This document shows positions 1 through 11,836 of a stretch of DNA of 64,000 bases, one piece after another. Position 1 is the first letter of the stretch. The number at the start of each line of letters is the position of its first letter. The notes under the pieces were generated by a model, which was not told the origin of the DNA, ran no database searches, and saw only the letters and a list, made by a program, of their open reading frames with translations. The position numbers were made by a program, and so were the translations under genes. The DNA lies in the NCBI RefSeq assembly GCF_022965805.1, contig NW_027331399.1:62001-126000 (forward strand), written 5' to 3'. The DNA comes from Primulina eburnea (Eukaryota; Streptophyta; Magnoliopsida; Lamiales; Gesneriaceae).

Positions 1-617
1 GCAGTTTCCTAGGCCTAGTAGGCTACTACAGGAAATTTATTCAGGGATTTTCTTTGATAGCAGTGCCACTCACTACATTTACTAAGAAGAATGCTAAATT
101 CATTTGGGAGTGGCGAGTGTCAGAAGAGCTTTGAAACTTTGAATCAAGCTATTATTTTAGCGCTAGTGTTAGCCATGCAGCAGGTCAAGGCAATTTTATG
201 TTGTACACCGATGCTTCTAAGCTCGGGTTAGGCGCAGTGTTGATGAAGCATGGTCGGGTTATAGCTTATGCCTCCAGACAGTTGAAGGTGCATGAGAAGA
301 ACTACCCAACTCATGATCTTGAGTTAGCTGCTGTTGTTTTTGCGTTGAAGATATGGAGACATTACTTGTACGGCGAGAAATACCAGACATTTACTGATCA
401 CAAGGGTCTAAAGTATTTCTTCACACAGAAAGAACTGAATATAAGACAAAGACGGTGGTTGGAGTTGATAAAAGACTACGATTGTGAGATTAGCTATCAT
501 CCTGGAAAAGCTAACATTGTGGCAGACGCCTTGAGCAGAAAAGTTGCAGTCGTAGCACAGTTGTCAGTGCAGAGATGTCTTCAGTCAGAAATTCAGATAT
601 TTGGGTTAGAGGTTTAG
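1..617 (+). pseudogene. Element A: reverse transcriptase end and RNase H (broken)
   Basis: Remnant of the polyprotein segment that copies element RNA and removes it from the hybrid. The first codons read [12 protein letters not shown], the conserved end of gypsy reverse transcriptase. RNase H begins near [14 protein letters not shown] (about 200-245) and continues through [29 protein letters not shown] and [11 protein letters not shown] to VADALSRK at about 520-540. An in-frame TGA near 132 and local scrambling at 135-190 break the frame before RNase H; another stop closes it at 615-617. The first RNase H Asp (TDAS) is present. The intact part is 139 codons. Confidence 0.88.
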
Positions 618-971
618 CATAAGGGAAGAGCTTCTGAGCTGTCTAATTTGACAGTACAGTCTTCGTTGCTAGACCGAATCTGTAGAGATCAGTCTTCAAA
701 TGAGCAGTTGCAGAAATGGAGATTGAAAGATGAAGCCAAGGGCAGTATACTCTACACAGTGTCTGATGGTATTGTAAAATACAAAGGGAGAATGTGGGTG
801 CCTAGTGTTGATTCGATCGGAGAGGATATTCTGACAAAGGCACATGCATCTCCGGATTCAATTCATCCAGGAGGTACCAAGGTGTACAAGGATTTGCAGA
901 TTCTGTATTGGTGGCCAGGTATGAAGAGAGACATCCGTCGATTTGTGCCTGAATGTCTTACTTGTTTGTAG
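618..971 (+). pseudogene. Element A: integrase zinc-binding domain (broken)
   Basis: Integrase N-terminal HHCC domain, which helps the enzyme bind LTR ends. It reads HASPDSIHPGGTKVYKDLQ, then YWWPGMKRDIRRFVPECLTC, giving the two His and the Cys-x2-Cys near 840-966. A TAG stop at 969-971 interrupts the frame where related copies read QQ or QG before a Lys-rich linker. It lies in the same polyprotein as the RNase H upstream, separated by a stop and a short degenerate spacer. Confidence 0.82.
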
Positions 972-1541
972 GGTAAGGAACAGCATCAGAGGTCAGCAGT
1001 GATGCTTAAGCCACTCTCTATCCCCGAGTGGAAGTGGGAGAATATCACCATGGACTTCGTTGTTGGTTTGCCGAGGTCAGTCAGAGGATCAAATGCCATT
1101 TGGGTTATACTGGATCGACTTACTAAGTCGGAACACTTCTTTCCAGTGAAGATGACTTTCTCCATGACGCAATATGCGGAGCTCTATATCAGGGAGATAG
1201 TTCGATTGCATGGAATCCCAGTTCTATTGTGTCCGATAGGGACCCGAGATTCACATCGTCCTTTTGGAAGACTTTACATGCAGCCATGGGGATGAAGTTG
1301 CTATTCAGTACAGGGTTTTTACCCTCAGACAGAAGGCCAGTCTGAGCGAGTGATCCGGAATTTGGAGTTGTTGAGAGATTGTGTGATTGATTTCCATGGA
1401 AATTGGGAATCGAAGCTACCTCTACTGGAGTTTACCTACAACAACAACTTCAAATTATCTATTGGTATGGCTCATGAGGCATTGTATGGGAGGAAGTGTA
1501 GATCTCCGATTCATTGGGATGAAGTCGGTGAGAGATCATAA
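972..1541 (+). pseudogene. Element A: integrase catalytic core (frameshifted)
   Basis: Integrase core (DDE, RNase H fold) remnant. SIPEWKWENITMDFVVGLPRS at about 1015-1080 opens the core, and [15 protein letters not shown] carries the first catalytic Asp. After [12 protein letters not shown] (about 1190-1220) the frame shifts, so the SDRDPRF segment with the second Asp is scrambled; reading recovers beyond QTEGQSERV (about 1325-1355) with the third acidic residue. The end of the core, LEFTYNNNFKLSIGMAHEAL, YGRKCRSP and HWDEVGE, is clear up to 1535. At least two frameshifts separate these blocks, so no functional enzyme is possible. Confidence 0.83.
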
Positions 1542-2113
1542 CTTGGTCCAGAGATTGTTCAGTAGACTGCAGATGTGCTGGTCAAGATCTGAAGCAGGAT
1601 GAAGACCGCCTATAGACGTCAAAAGAGTTATGTTGACAAGAGGAGGAGGGATCTCAAGTTTGCTGTAGGAGATCACGTTTTCGTGAAGATAGCACCCATG
1701 AAGGGTGTTACGAGATTTGGGAAGAGAGGCAAGCTTAGTCCGAGATTTATTGGACCGTTCGAGATTCTTGACAGAGCTGGGACGAGACACTAGCTTATCG
1801 TGTAGCCTTACCACCGAATCTGGCCGGTGTACACAATGTGTTCCATGTCTCGATGTTGAGGAAGTACATAGCGAATCCTTCGTATGTTTTAAGCTATGAG
1901 CCGTTGCAGCTTGCTCCAGATCTGTCGTAAGAGGAAAGACCTGTCCAAATCCTAGACCGACAGGAACAGAGACTTCGGAACAAAGTAACCAAACTGGTCA
2001 AAGTCTGCTGGGTGAACCAATCAGTGGAGGAGGCCACTTGGGAGACTAAGGCAGATATGAGAAATCGTTACATGGAGCTGTTTGGTGAATTTAATTTCGA
2101 GGACGAAATTTAA
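1542..2113 (+). pseudogene. Element A: integrase C-terminus with chromodomain-like tail (broken)
   Basis: The segment contains MKTAYRRQKSYVDKRRR, then VGDHVFVKIAPMKGVTRFGK and LSPRFIGPFEIL, the GPY/F module of gypsy integrases (1599-1785). A frameshift follows. From about 1890 the tail reads SYEPLQLAPDLS, a TAA stop, then RPVQILDRQEQRLRN and VEEATWETKADMRNRYMELF, a group II chromodomain as in Tekay/Del elements. Such tails are thought to guide insertion to particular chromatin. The polyprotein ends with NFEDEI and a TAA at 2111-2113, a FEDE ending shared by other gypsy copies here. Confidence 0.85.
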
Positions 2114-2130
2114 ATAAGTGGGGGAGGAAC
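2114..2130 (+). other. Element A polypurine tract
   Basis: Purine-rich run containing AAGTGGGGGAGGAA directly before the LTR start. It is the expected primer for plus-strand DNA synthesis. The LTR begins TGTAGAGCCC immediately after it. Confidence 0.85.
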
Positions 2131-4676
2131 TGTAGAGCCCAAATTCAGTACACGTAAAACCCATGCATTATTTAAATTGTTAAATTAAATATTTAAATTT
2201 AAAATGATTTTTAGTGATGCACGATTTATTTAATTGCATTATTTTAAATTATTTATGTTTATGTTATGCCCGTTAAAATGTTTCTGGAATTTCATGTTTC
2301 AGATGATTATTCGATGGGGGATCGAGGAAAAGAGACTGCCGATGATTTTGCCAATTTTAAAATGTGGTATTTTATTTTAAGTGAATATTGGGGCATTTTA
2401 AATGATTTATTAAGTTGTTAGCATTTTTAAAACCTATTTGTTATTAGGTGATTTTAAAGTTCAAAATTTCTAAAAGCTTATCAATTGTGTGTGTTATTTT
2501 TAAGTATGGAAAAACCTTGTGAAAGTAATTAGTGGGTTAACATTTTTATTAGCATTTTAAATAGGTAATTAAGCAATTTTATCCTCTCTAATCACACTAA
2601 ACTCACGCATACACACTTTCTCACACACTCACTCACATAAATCACACAACACACACTTATACAATTCATTTATTTTTTTAAAAGAAAAGCCAGGGTTCTT
2701 GTCTCTAGTAGTAGCCGCCCCTCTCCTCTGAAATTTTTCCAGCAATTATCATTCGTTTTCTTCAAGAAAATCGTGCCACGTTCGTCCCGGATCAACCCTA
2801 GCATCTTTCCCGCTTCAGTGTCATCCTTTCGGTAACGTTAAATATCAAAAGACATGTATATTATTTTGTTTATGCATCGATCTCGTCATAGTATATGTTG
2901 TTATGTTTATTATGTGTAAAAATTATGTATTTTGTACAAAGTTGGAGCAAAAATTTGTTGGAACGATTTTGAAACGAATTTAGATCTGAAAACTCGAAAT
3001 TTGCTGTCATTTTAAATACTGCGACTTTTAGGTCGATTTTCTAGAAAAACTTTCAACATATAAAATGTAAAACCTTTCGATACCTTCAATTTGATAGTAA
3101 ATTCGAAATATTTGGATAAAAATCAATGAGTTATGATCATTTTCGTGGGACTGCTCAAACTGCGTTTTTCTGAAAAATACGTTCTTGACGTGTTCTTGAA
3201 GTTTTATGGTTGCAGGCTTTGTTGGGGATCAACGGGTGTTCACTGATGTGTTTAAGTATGTTGAGTATGATGTTTGAATGGTTTTTGGTTTGTCGGTTCG
3301 CATCGATAGGCACTTGTATGCATTAGAGGTCGTAGGATGAATTTGGGTGTCAAATGTCGTGTTCACGGATTGGGTTGCGTTGTTTATGATGCGTAGGTAT
3401 TTTGAGGTGTTTGTTCGAGTTGAATCACTGCCTGAGCATCCTAGGAATGGGTCTTGAGGTAGGATTAAGTCAAAAGTGTAGAGAATTTCGTTTGTTCACG
3501 ATTCCAGCACCTACACGGACCCGAAGCCGAATCCGTTCCCTTTTTCCTTCAAAATACGAATTTCCACGATGTACCCGGACCCTTACACAATGTTTGTGTA
3601 CCCCTTTAAAAAAAAATTTAGGGATTGTTTTGGGGTTTGATGTTATGATTTAGTATGATGATTAAACGAGGTCAAGTCCCGAGAAATTAAGAACGTTTTG
3701 TCATTTTTGGGTGTGAGCATTACTATACGTCTAAGTTGTGCAAGACATGTATTCGAACTCATGTTAGTATGTGCAGCAGTGGCCCCAAACGAGATCTAAT
3801 GAATCACTCAACACCAAGTAAGTATGTTCGACGTGCAAAAGAAAATACTTTTAAGTTTTTGAGGTATGCTAAATGTCTCGTGACCAAATTATGAACGGGT
3901 TTGGAAGTCGGTGAATGTGGCCGAGGACCTCTTTACCTCTGTAAAGTATTGATCAGGATTGGAAAGCGGTAAAGTATGACCAGAGACCAATCTACCCGGT
4001 AAAGTATGACCGGGGATCTTATGTATGAGGTAGTGGACATCCCTGCTAGCCCAGTACCGTGGTTTAGTCTGATAAGGCGAAATTATGTTTGGGTCACTTG
4101 CTTTGAAACATATCTCTACGCAAAATGATGTTATGTATGCTCAAGTATGTATGATGCAAGTATGTTTAAGAAAATTCTTATGATGATGGCACGTCTATGT
4201 GTATGCTACTATGTTCAAGTTTCAAATATGTATATGCTACTACGTTCAAGTTTCAAATATGTACGGTCTATTTTAAAGATGCATGTGGTTTTATTACGTA
4301 TGACTTGTTATTTCCAGTTTATACATGTTGAGTCTTTAAACTCACTAGACTTGATCGATGCAGGTGAGGAAGATGTTGAGGAGACGAGGGGTGGGGACCA
4401 ATTAGCCGACTTGGACTGCGCAGGAGGCTAAACCCGAGGACCGCCAATATTGTAAGATTTTATGCATGACAATTTTTAATACTCTGATTTCACGTTATGG
4501 TTTACGATGTTTAAACATGAATATTTCTTTATCAATCTTTAATTGTGATCTTCTTTTTGCAAATATTAAGGATGAACAATTCATGGATGATTGCAATTTG
4601 AAGGTTTATTTTGTATTTAAGAAAAATTTTATTTTTCCGCAATTTTTAAAATTGTTTAAAAGTACGGTACGTTACA
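2131..4676 (+). repeat. Element A 3' LTR (2546 bases)
   Basis: Starts TGTAGAGCCC after the polypurine tract and ends ACGTTACA, giving TGTA...TACA termini. There is no coding content. The 3' part carries features shared with the other long gypsy LTRs here: GAGTCTTTAAACTC (4330-4343), then a TGCAGGTGA box (about 4361) and an ACCCGAGGACCG box (about 4432). The left copy of this LTR is outside the window, so its age cannot be judged. Confidence 0.85.
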
Positions 4677-5154
4677 CTTTGACAGACTGAAGCTAGCGTT
4701 GACCACTGCACCAGTACTAGCTATACCATTCAGGACAGGGAGAGTTTGTGGTTTTTCAGATGCATCAAAGCTCGGTTTGGGCATGGTTCTGATGCAGCAG
4801 GACAAAGTGATAGCCTACGCATCTAGACAGATGAAGTTCCATGAGAAGAATTATCCTACTCATGACCTCGATCTAGTAGCAGTGGTATTTGCCCTGAAGA
4901 TCTGGAGACACTATCTGTATGGGGAGAAGTGCAGAATTTTTACTGACCATAAGAGCCTGAGGTACTTCTTCACACATGAAGAGCTGAATATGCAACAGAG
5001 GAGGTGGCTTGTGCTGGTGAAGGATTATGATTGTGACATCAGCTACCATCCGCGTAAGGCTAATGTGGTTGCGGACGCTTTGAGCAGGAAGCACGCAGTG
5101 ATTGCTCATTTATCAGTGCAGAAACCGCTACAGGCTGAGATTCAGAGATTTTAG
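4677..5154 (+). pseudogene. Element B: RNase H (partial)
   Basis: Begins abruptly at the element A boundary as [17 protein letters not shown], the linker between gypsy reverse transcriptase and RNase H. It continues through [56 protein letters not shown] and VVADALSRK (about 4760-5090). The frame is open for about 150 codons and closes with TAG at 5152-5154, where element A also has a stop. Upstream RT should lie left of element A. Confidence 0.87.
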
Positions 5155-5577
5155 CTTGCAATTTATGTCAGGGGCGAGGCCCCGAATCTTGCTACTCTGA
5201 CAGTACAGTCGACTCTGAGAGACAGAATACGAGCATGGCAGACTTCTGACGAGAAGTTACAGAAGTGGAGACAGAGGGACGAGGCTAAGGACCAGAGACT
5301 GTATACAATTGTGGACGACATACTTAGATATATGGACCTCCTCTGATTCCTGACAGTGATTCTCTTAGATCAAATAGCTTGAGAGAGGCGCACAGCACCC
5401 CGTACTCCATCCATCTAGGGAGTATGAAGATGTATAAGGATCTACAGAATTTGTATTGGTGGTCGGGCATGAAGCAAGATATTTTGAGACTCGTCTTCGA
5501 GTGTTTGACTTGTCAGCAGGTCAAGGCAGAGCATCATAAACATGCAGGGAAGCTAAAACCACTCCTTATTCCCGAGA
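5155..5577 (+). pseudogene. Element B: integrase zinc-binding domain (partial, frameshifted)
   Basis: After the stop, reading continues weakly (LTVQSTLRDRI, then LQKWRQRDEAKDQ) until a frameshift near 5330-5380. From 5379 it reads HSTPYSIHLGSMKMYKDLQ, YWWSGMKQDI and CLTCQQVKAEH, the HHCC module of gypsy integrases. The usual HPGG has become HLGS. It runs without a stop into the catalytic core. Confidence 0.8.
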
Positions 5578-6077
5578 GGAAATGGGAGAATATCACCATG
5601 GATTTTGTGACAGGGCTTCCGACGAGTATTGGAGGATTTAATGCCATCTGGGTGATTGTTGATCGGCTCGCTAAATCAACTCATTATCAGGAAAAAATTC
5701 ACCATGACTCAGTACGTAGAGCTGTACATCAGAGAGATAGTCAGACTACATGGGATTCCAGTGTCCATCGTGTCATACAGGGATCCAAGGTTCACGTTTG
5801 CATTCTGGAAGAGTCTCCATCATGCGCTAGGTAATAAGTTGTTGTTCAATACTCCTTTTCATCATCAGACAGACGGACAGTCAGAGAGGGTGATTCAGAT
5901 TCTGGAAGACCTACTCCGAGCTTGCATGATAGATTTTCAGGGCAGCTGGGAGCCAAATATTCCTCTCCGTGGAGTTCACATACAACAACAGCTATAAGGC
6001 ATCGATCGGTATGGCTCCATACGAGGCACTCTATGGGAGGGAGTGTAGGTCGCAAGTTTATTGGGATGAGGTGGGAG
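5578..6077 (+). pseudogene. Element B: integrase catalytic core, split by element C
   Basis: The core opens with KWENITMDFVTGLPTS and WVIVDRLAKSTH (first catalytic Asp, about 5650-5675). A frameshift near 5690 moves reading to a frame with [13 protein letters not shown] and SYRDPRFTFAFW; the conserved Ser-Asp is Ser-Tyr here, so the second catalytic residue appears lost. FHHQTDGQSERVIQ (about 5855-5900) supplies the third acidic residue. Another frameshift follows near 5975. The last codons read YWDEVG and stop at element C's LTR at 6078; GGGAG (6073-6077) recurs at 23933-23937. Confidence 0.85.
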
Positions 6078-8128
6078 TGTTAGAGTAGGTGCAAGTCGAG
6101 CCAAGTGTTGACCGAGTATTCACAATGAAACTCTATGTATAAACAGTCTTTATTTCAATAATATTTGAAATTACTATTTTGACACTTCTTTATCTGTATA
6201 CCCATGCTAGTTGCATAGGATAAAGTCCTTGAATATACAAATAGTAGAAAGAATATGAGATGCTCATATGATGAGTATCATGAAACTCATATTTGCAATA
6301 CTGTATATTCTAAACAGTTCCTAGTCGATTCAGCCGCCGCTAAGAAGGATATAGGCCGCTCGAGTTTGAGACTAGTATCTGCGATGTGAGTACCATGTTT
6401 CATTGGTAGGGGACATTGTGATGTCCAAGCATGCAGATAGGTGCTCCTTGTAGAGTGCACTGAACAACCCTCCATAAAGGACTTTCCAAGTGGTTCTCAC
6501 TTATCGAGTGGAAAAGTCCTAGTTTATGGTTGTACACCATTAGTCCTTATGACCCAGGACAACATTGAGACTCTATGTGCTAGAATTACACTTTGACTTG
6601 TTTACCGACTCTCATGGGGTCATCAGGTGGCAAAGTTGTGTGTTTTGTCGAAACATATAGGAGTCGATGCATTGTAGTCGGGGATTAACAGCTTACCTTC
6701 GGGTATGGATATCCTATGTGATCTCATGTGTACGTAGTTTTAAATCTCTGATCAGAGTATGGTGGTAATTAAGAAAGGGGTTTCTTATATTACACCATCG
6801 ATGCAACTACGACATGACACATAGTATCGATTCATTGACAACTCTCGATATACCGATGGTTGTCGAATCGGTCGGGATATATGAGTTGAAGGGACCGTAC
6901 TGTACGCTAACCATAATTGAATGGTTCTTGCAGGCACTATCATTTGATACCTAGGGAATCATGTAAGCGATGCTGTTATGCGTTTAACATTATTGGTTGG
7001 GTACTATCAGACTTGAGTTCTAACGTTCTTATTATCAAGGAGTTGATAATTAAGAACGGAGCAATTGGGGTATGCTCGTTTAAGGACATGTTTAGTCCGA
7101 ATCACATGGAGATGTGAACCCACGGCTAGTTGTATCAATGAACCATTGAGGGCCTCACAAGTACTAGCTTTCTAGATCCCGTTGAGAACTAAAATAGTTC
7201 AATGTGTTGAACGGCTTATAAATGAGTTTATAAGCGTAAGCAAAAATAGAAGTATGAATTCTATGAGGGAAATGTAAGTTTTAATTTATGAATGTGTTCC
7301 TAAATTAAAAGTTTGCCAAATAAATAATGTATTTTAAAATTTTGATTTTCATAAACATTATTACGGACTAAATTAAATTAATTCAAGTATTGAATTAATT
7401 AAATAATAGTTAGCCTAGTAGAGTCCAAATAATTAAATTAATTCAAGTGTTGAATTAATTAAATCACATTGGGTCTTATAAAGCCTAATTGAAATAATTA
7501 TTTATACTAGTGGGCTTGAGTAAATTCAAGTAAAATTTAAATGGTCTCAAATGTGTTTGGGACATTTAAATAAAAGTTCATAGGCCTTGTAATTGTAACA
7601 ACCCCATTCAAATTGAAAGCTTGGGAGGTGCAAAGTTGGGGAATACTTTTTCATTAAAAATTGCTTGGCATGCAAAAAGTGACTAACTTTTTACAACACC
7701 AAGAAAATTTATTCTCCTCCCTTGCTTGAAGCACTTGGCCGAAATATTGCTTGCACATTCCCTTCAATTTTGTCTACTTCAATTGTTGAGGAAAACACTC
7801 TCTTCTCAAAAGAAAAATCCTTTTATTCTTCTAGTGCAAAATAAGAGGAGATCTACCTAGTTGGTGGTAGGCTTAATTTTGAACAAAGTCTGTTCAAAGG
7901 GAGGCTTGTAGATTGTCATCCTTGAAGAGCTTAGTTGTTTATCAACTAAGTTGGAGCCAAACATCAATCTCAAGAGATTGATTGGTATATTTTTCTTAAC
8001 ACCCTATGTATGACATATTGTGTTTTGTATTTGCTACACATCTTAGTAAAGGTGCTCGATTTTTCTTCTTGAAAAATAATTTTTGAACTTCCGTTGCGCA
8101 TTCGAACACCTTAGTCGATCCTCTTTCA
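6078..8128 (+). repeat. Element C 5' LTR (2051 bases)
   Basis: Starts TGTTAGAGTAGG and ends GATCCTCTTTCA, TG...CA termini typical of copia. It pairs with 21927-23932. A region at about 7370-7480 has short direct repeats of TTAATTCAAGTGTTGAATTAATT type that are partly missing in the 3' copy. No coding frame is convincing. Confidence 0.9.
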
Positions 8129-8129
8129 A

Positions 8130-8143
8130 GTGGTATCATGAGC
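8130..8143 (+). other. Element C primer binding site (initiator Met tRNA type)
   Basis: TGGTATCATGAGCT follows the 5' LTR after one base. It matches the standard TGGTATCAGAGC of Met-tRNA-primed elements except for an additional T after TGGTATCA. This small defect could lower priming. Confidence 0.75.
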
Positions 8144-9849
8144 TAAGGATACTATTTTGTGTAGCATATACATAATATTATATTGATGGCAATTTCTAAC
8201 CGCATGAGTTGAATTTTTTCAACAAAAATAAAGGCCTAGAAAAGGGGTTTTTCGGGCAGCTCGGGTTGCCCGAACCCCTCTTTTAATTTTTTTTTGTTGG
8301 TCGGAATCCGGCGACAGAGCTCCGGCGACGGCGATGACGACTAGGGTTTCCAAAAGTGTTTTGGATTATCAAAGTGTCATGGGCCTTGACGTTGTTGGGC
8401 CATTAAATGGCTAACATATTTGTGAAATTTATATGGGCCAAAATGTTTTTGGCGAAAAATGATTTTTTTGGTCCTTAAGTTTAAATTTACAAAAGTTGCA
8501 AATATTTTCTTATGAAATAAATAATTGAAGTTGGACTTTAATTATTTATAGTAAATGGTGATTTACAAGAAATTCGGTTATAAATAAATTAATTAGAAAT
8601 TAGACAAATGTGTTTGTATACTTTGTTAATTTAATTTATAATCGTGGCTGTTAGTGATTGGTTCAGGATATATAATATTGGATCAATTAATTATCACAAT
8701 AATTAATTGATGGTGTATGATATGTGATATTATGCATGAAGGATGATCAAAATCCGAAGCCCAATTTGCTAGGTGTATGCTAGGATATTTTGTGTTGAAT
8801 GATTGTAATAATTATAAAATTTCCAGTGGGCTTGGTTTATGACCCGTTCCTACCTCATGAGATGTATACCTTTTTGCCATGGATATTTATTTGTAAATAT
8901 TAGTATAGTGGAAGATCAAGATTGGAAGATGGTGTCCTTGATGATTATGAAGATCGTAGACATGTAAATATTGGATGCTAATGTAATAGTTGCATTTGCA
9001 TCCCATGCATTTCCCTAGGATTGGACCTAGGCCCGTGTTTAGCTCACACAGGCCATTAGTTTTGGGGCGATTGATCATCCTTGTTTTGTTTACTGTTTAT
9101 AATATATGCATGATATGTTATAAATAATGAGTATGTGCGTTAATATTATGATAATAACAAAGTTGTATGAATCCGGAAAACATACGATCAAACATGGCGA
9201 GTTTTTTAAATAAAATTAATGATGAGACCTTTCAAAATTAAAAACCCTCATTTTGAATAAGATTCAAAATTAATATCAAGCCCGAAAAAGAGAATTATAA
9301 AGTTGTTTATAATTTCCATGTCTTCCATCGAAATGAGTGCATGATGAACGCTACCCGTGTTCTGGGATCGGCTCATATTATTGGGGGGCTCTGGCGCCGG
9401 AAAGCTGTGACATCCATTGACATGGTGATGTGAACTACGTGGAACTCCCATGATTTCGGCTCATATTATTGAGAGAACTCATGGCGACCATCCATTAAGG
9501 TTCAACATCGATGGGTAAGACCTGACATGTAAAGATGAATGAAGTCATATTACTGGGTCCTAATCAAACGTGAGACAAAATTTTACGTAGAAGGTTGCAT
9601 GGAGATGCAATTGGAAACTACCTTTTAGGAATTGTGATTGGCTGATATTATTCGGAATCATAATTTGCTAATTGGACCTTGCGTACCTACTGAGGAAAGG
9701 AGTTTCCCGTTTTCACTAGAGGGTAGTGAAAATGTCAAAACAGTGGGAGCGAAAATTTATAAAGTAAAAGTCCATACTTTATATCTTACTAAATATTTTA
9801 AAATAGTCATTAACATTTATTTGTTTTACTTATCAGTACAAATTTGACA
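8144..9849 (+). other. Element C long untranslated leader
   Basis: About 1.7 kb between primer site and gag with no plausible reading frame. It holds a GC-rich patch at about 8255-8340 (CTCGGGTTGCCCGA, able to fold) and three copies of a GGCTCATATTATT-like motif (9370-9382, 9458-9470, 9640-9652). The rest is AT-rich and unremarkable. Its role could be RNA packaging or translation control, but nothing shows this directly. Confidence 0.6.
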
Positions 9850-10485
9850 ATGTCTTCGATTCGCAATCCGTAATCAGCTACTCGAAAAACACATATTAAC
9901 CAGACCTAATTACCTCACTTGGCTAAGAAATCTGAAAATCGTCTTGAATTCGGAAAGGATTGCATATACACTGACTGAGTTGCCCCTGTTGAGGCTCCGA
10001 CTAGCTGCACTCCTGAGGAATTGCAGACTTACAAGGATTTGTGTGACCATGACTTGAAAACCATGTGTTATATGCAGGCTTTTATGAATGATGAGCTGCA
10101 GAGGTATTTTGAGGATGCAAAGAATGCTGCTGACATTTATTTGCATCTCAAGAAGCTCTTTGGTGAGCAGACTCGAACTCTTAGGCATGCTACCATCAAG
10201 GAGCTGATCACTTTACCCATGCGAGATGGGGCCTCGGTCTATAAGCATGGCGTGAAGTTGATTGGGCTCGTGGACAAGCTCGTTGGCATGGATCTGATGC
10301 TGCCTTCGGAGTTGACCACCGACGTGTTGCTCTTGTCACTGCCTAGCTCGTTCGATCCTTTTGTGGTGAATTTCAATATGAACAAAATGGAGCCGACCCT
10401 TGAGGAGTTGGTAAACATGCTTGTTACCTTTGAGTCCACCATCAAGAAAGAGAAGCCGGTTCTTTATGTGGGTTCTTGATCTGGC
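9850..10485 (+). pseudogene. Element C: gag capsid (broken)
   Basis: Structural protein of the virus-like particle. The likely start is ATG at 9850 (MSSIRNP), soon hit by TAA codons and a frameshift; another frame then reads NYLTWLRNLKIVLNSERIAYTLTEL at about 9908-9985, the usual copia gag opening. The intact block from about 10003 reads CTPEELQTYKDLCDHDLKTMCYMQ, YLHLKKLFGEQ, LRHATIKELITLPMRDG and LPSSFDPFVVNFNMNKMEPTLEELVNML, a Retrotran_gag/UBN2-like domain. It ends with TGA at 10477-10479. Confidence 0.82.
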
Positions 10486-11041
10486 ATGAAGATTGATCCA
10501 CGTGGGAAGGGAAAGAAGCGTTCTTTCCAACGTCCCCAGAAGAATGTGCCCTTGAAGAGGCCATCTCTGATTCCCGCTGTGGCAGCCACACCAGTTAAGG
10601 CTGACAAGACTGTTGACATCTGTCATCACTGCAAGAAACCTAGACATTGGAGGCGTAACTGCAGGGAATATCTTGCCCAGAAGAGTTCTGGAAATGGTAT
10701 GTTCTATATTGAAGTAAACATTTCAATTAACTCTACTTCTTGGGTATTGGATACCGGCTGTGGCTCACATCTCTGCAATGATTTGCAGGTTATGGGAAGA
10801 AGTAGAAAGCTTAGGGAAGGTGAGAACCTTCTTGAGGATGGGCAATGGAGCAAGAGTTGCTGCCAAGGCCATAGGAGATGTTTACTTGCTTTTGAACAAT
10901 GATTTTAAGTTAATTTTGAGAGATGTTTTGTTTGTACCAGATTTAGTGAAAAACATTATTTCCATTTCAATGTTTGATAAAGATGGATTTTCTTGTTTAT
11001 TTAGCAAAGGTGTTTGCAACATTTACAAGAATGAATGTTAA
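10486..11041 (+). pseudogene. Element C: nucleocapsid zinc knuckle and protease (frameshifted)
   Basis: A basic stretch (GKGKKRSFQRPQKN) leads to the knuckle CHHCKKPRHWRRNC (about 10620-10660; Cys-x2-Cys-x4-His-x4-Cys). The aspartic protease follows with SWVLDTGCGSHLCNDL (about 10738-10785), including the catalytic DTG. A frameshift near 10790 moves reading to a frame with NDFKLILRDVLFVPDLVKNIISIS (about 10900-10970), the end of a copia protease. It stops at 11039-11041. The protease cannot be made intact. Confidence 0.83.
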
Positions 11042-11836
11042 GTTGGTACTGGAGAACTTGAAAATGATCTCTACACCTTAAAATTGAAAGAAATTCCACT
11101 AAAAAATGTCCAAGCAATAACAACAACAAACAAGCGAAAACAAGATACTCTAAATTCAACACAATTGTGGCATGCTCGATTGGGACATATTTCCCTAGGA
11201 AGGATGAACAAGCTAGTGGGAGTGTGCATGTTTGATATGTCTGATATTAATGCTCTCACGACTTGTGAATCCTGTCTAAAAGGAAAGATGACCAAAATCT
11301 CCTTTAAGGGCCATGTGGAGCGAGCCAAAGGGTTATTGGATTTGATCCATACCGATGTGTGCGGTTCGCTTAGCATCACCACTAAGCATGAACATGCCTA
11401 CTCCACCGATGACTTTTCGAAGTATGGGTATGTGTATTTGATGAAATACAAGTCTGAAGCCTTTGAATAGTTCAAAGAACTCAGAAGTTAAGTAGAGAAA
11501 CAGTTGGGACGAAGCATCAAGACACTTCGATCGGATCAAGGTGGTGAGTACTTGAGTGCCGAGTTCCAAGAGTATCTTAGGGAGAATGGGATTCTCTCGC
11601 AACGGACTCCGCCCGCTACACAGCAGTTGAATGGTGTTTCAGAGTGTCATAACCAGACTTTGATAGACATGGTTTGGTCTATGATTGGGTTCACGGAGTT
11701 GCTGCCATCCTTTTGGGGATATGCGCTTGAGACAACGGCACTGTTGTTGAACAATGTCCATTCAAAGGCAGTTGACAAGACACAATATGAGATATGGATG
11801 GGTAAGCCTCCCAAATATTCTTATCTTAGAATATGA
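11042..11836 (+). pseudogene. Element C: pre-integrase and integrase core (broken)
   Basis: LWHARLGHISLGRMNKL and CESCLKGKMTK (about 11165-11290) form the copia GAG-pre-integrase zinc module, HxxxH and CxxC. The core follows with LLDLIHTDVCGSL, first catalytic Asp at about 11350, then DDFSKYGYVYLMK. A TAG at about 11468 and another stop near 11490 interrupt; reading resumes with TLRSDQGGEYLS (second Asp) and GVSECHNQTL (third Glu, about 11635). A stop at 11834-11836 ends it. All three acidic residues are present but on separate fragments. Confidence 0.85.

Larger units (their letters stand above)
1..4676 (+). mobile_element. Ty3/gypsy element A, 3' part (cut by window edge)
   Basis: The 3' part of a Ty3/gypsy retrotransposon: end of reverse transcriptase, RNase H, integrase with a chromodomain-like tail, polypurine tract and 3' LTR. 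The domain order RT-RNase H-integrase marks Ty3/gypsy, and the tail (EEATWE...MRNRY...LF) fits Tekay/Del chromoviruses. Directly after the LTR, reading resumes in a second pol gene (element B) at its RT/RNase H linker, so A probably inserted into B with CTTTG (4677-4681) as the right copy of the target duplication. The left copy and A's 5' half lie outside the window. The coding part has several stops and frameshifts, so this is a dead copy. Confidence 0.85.
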
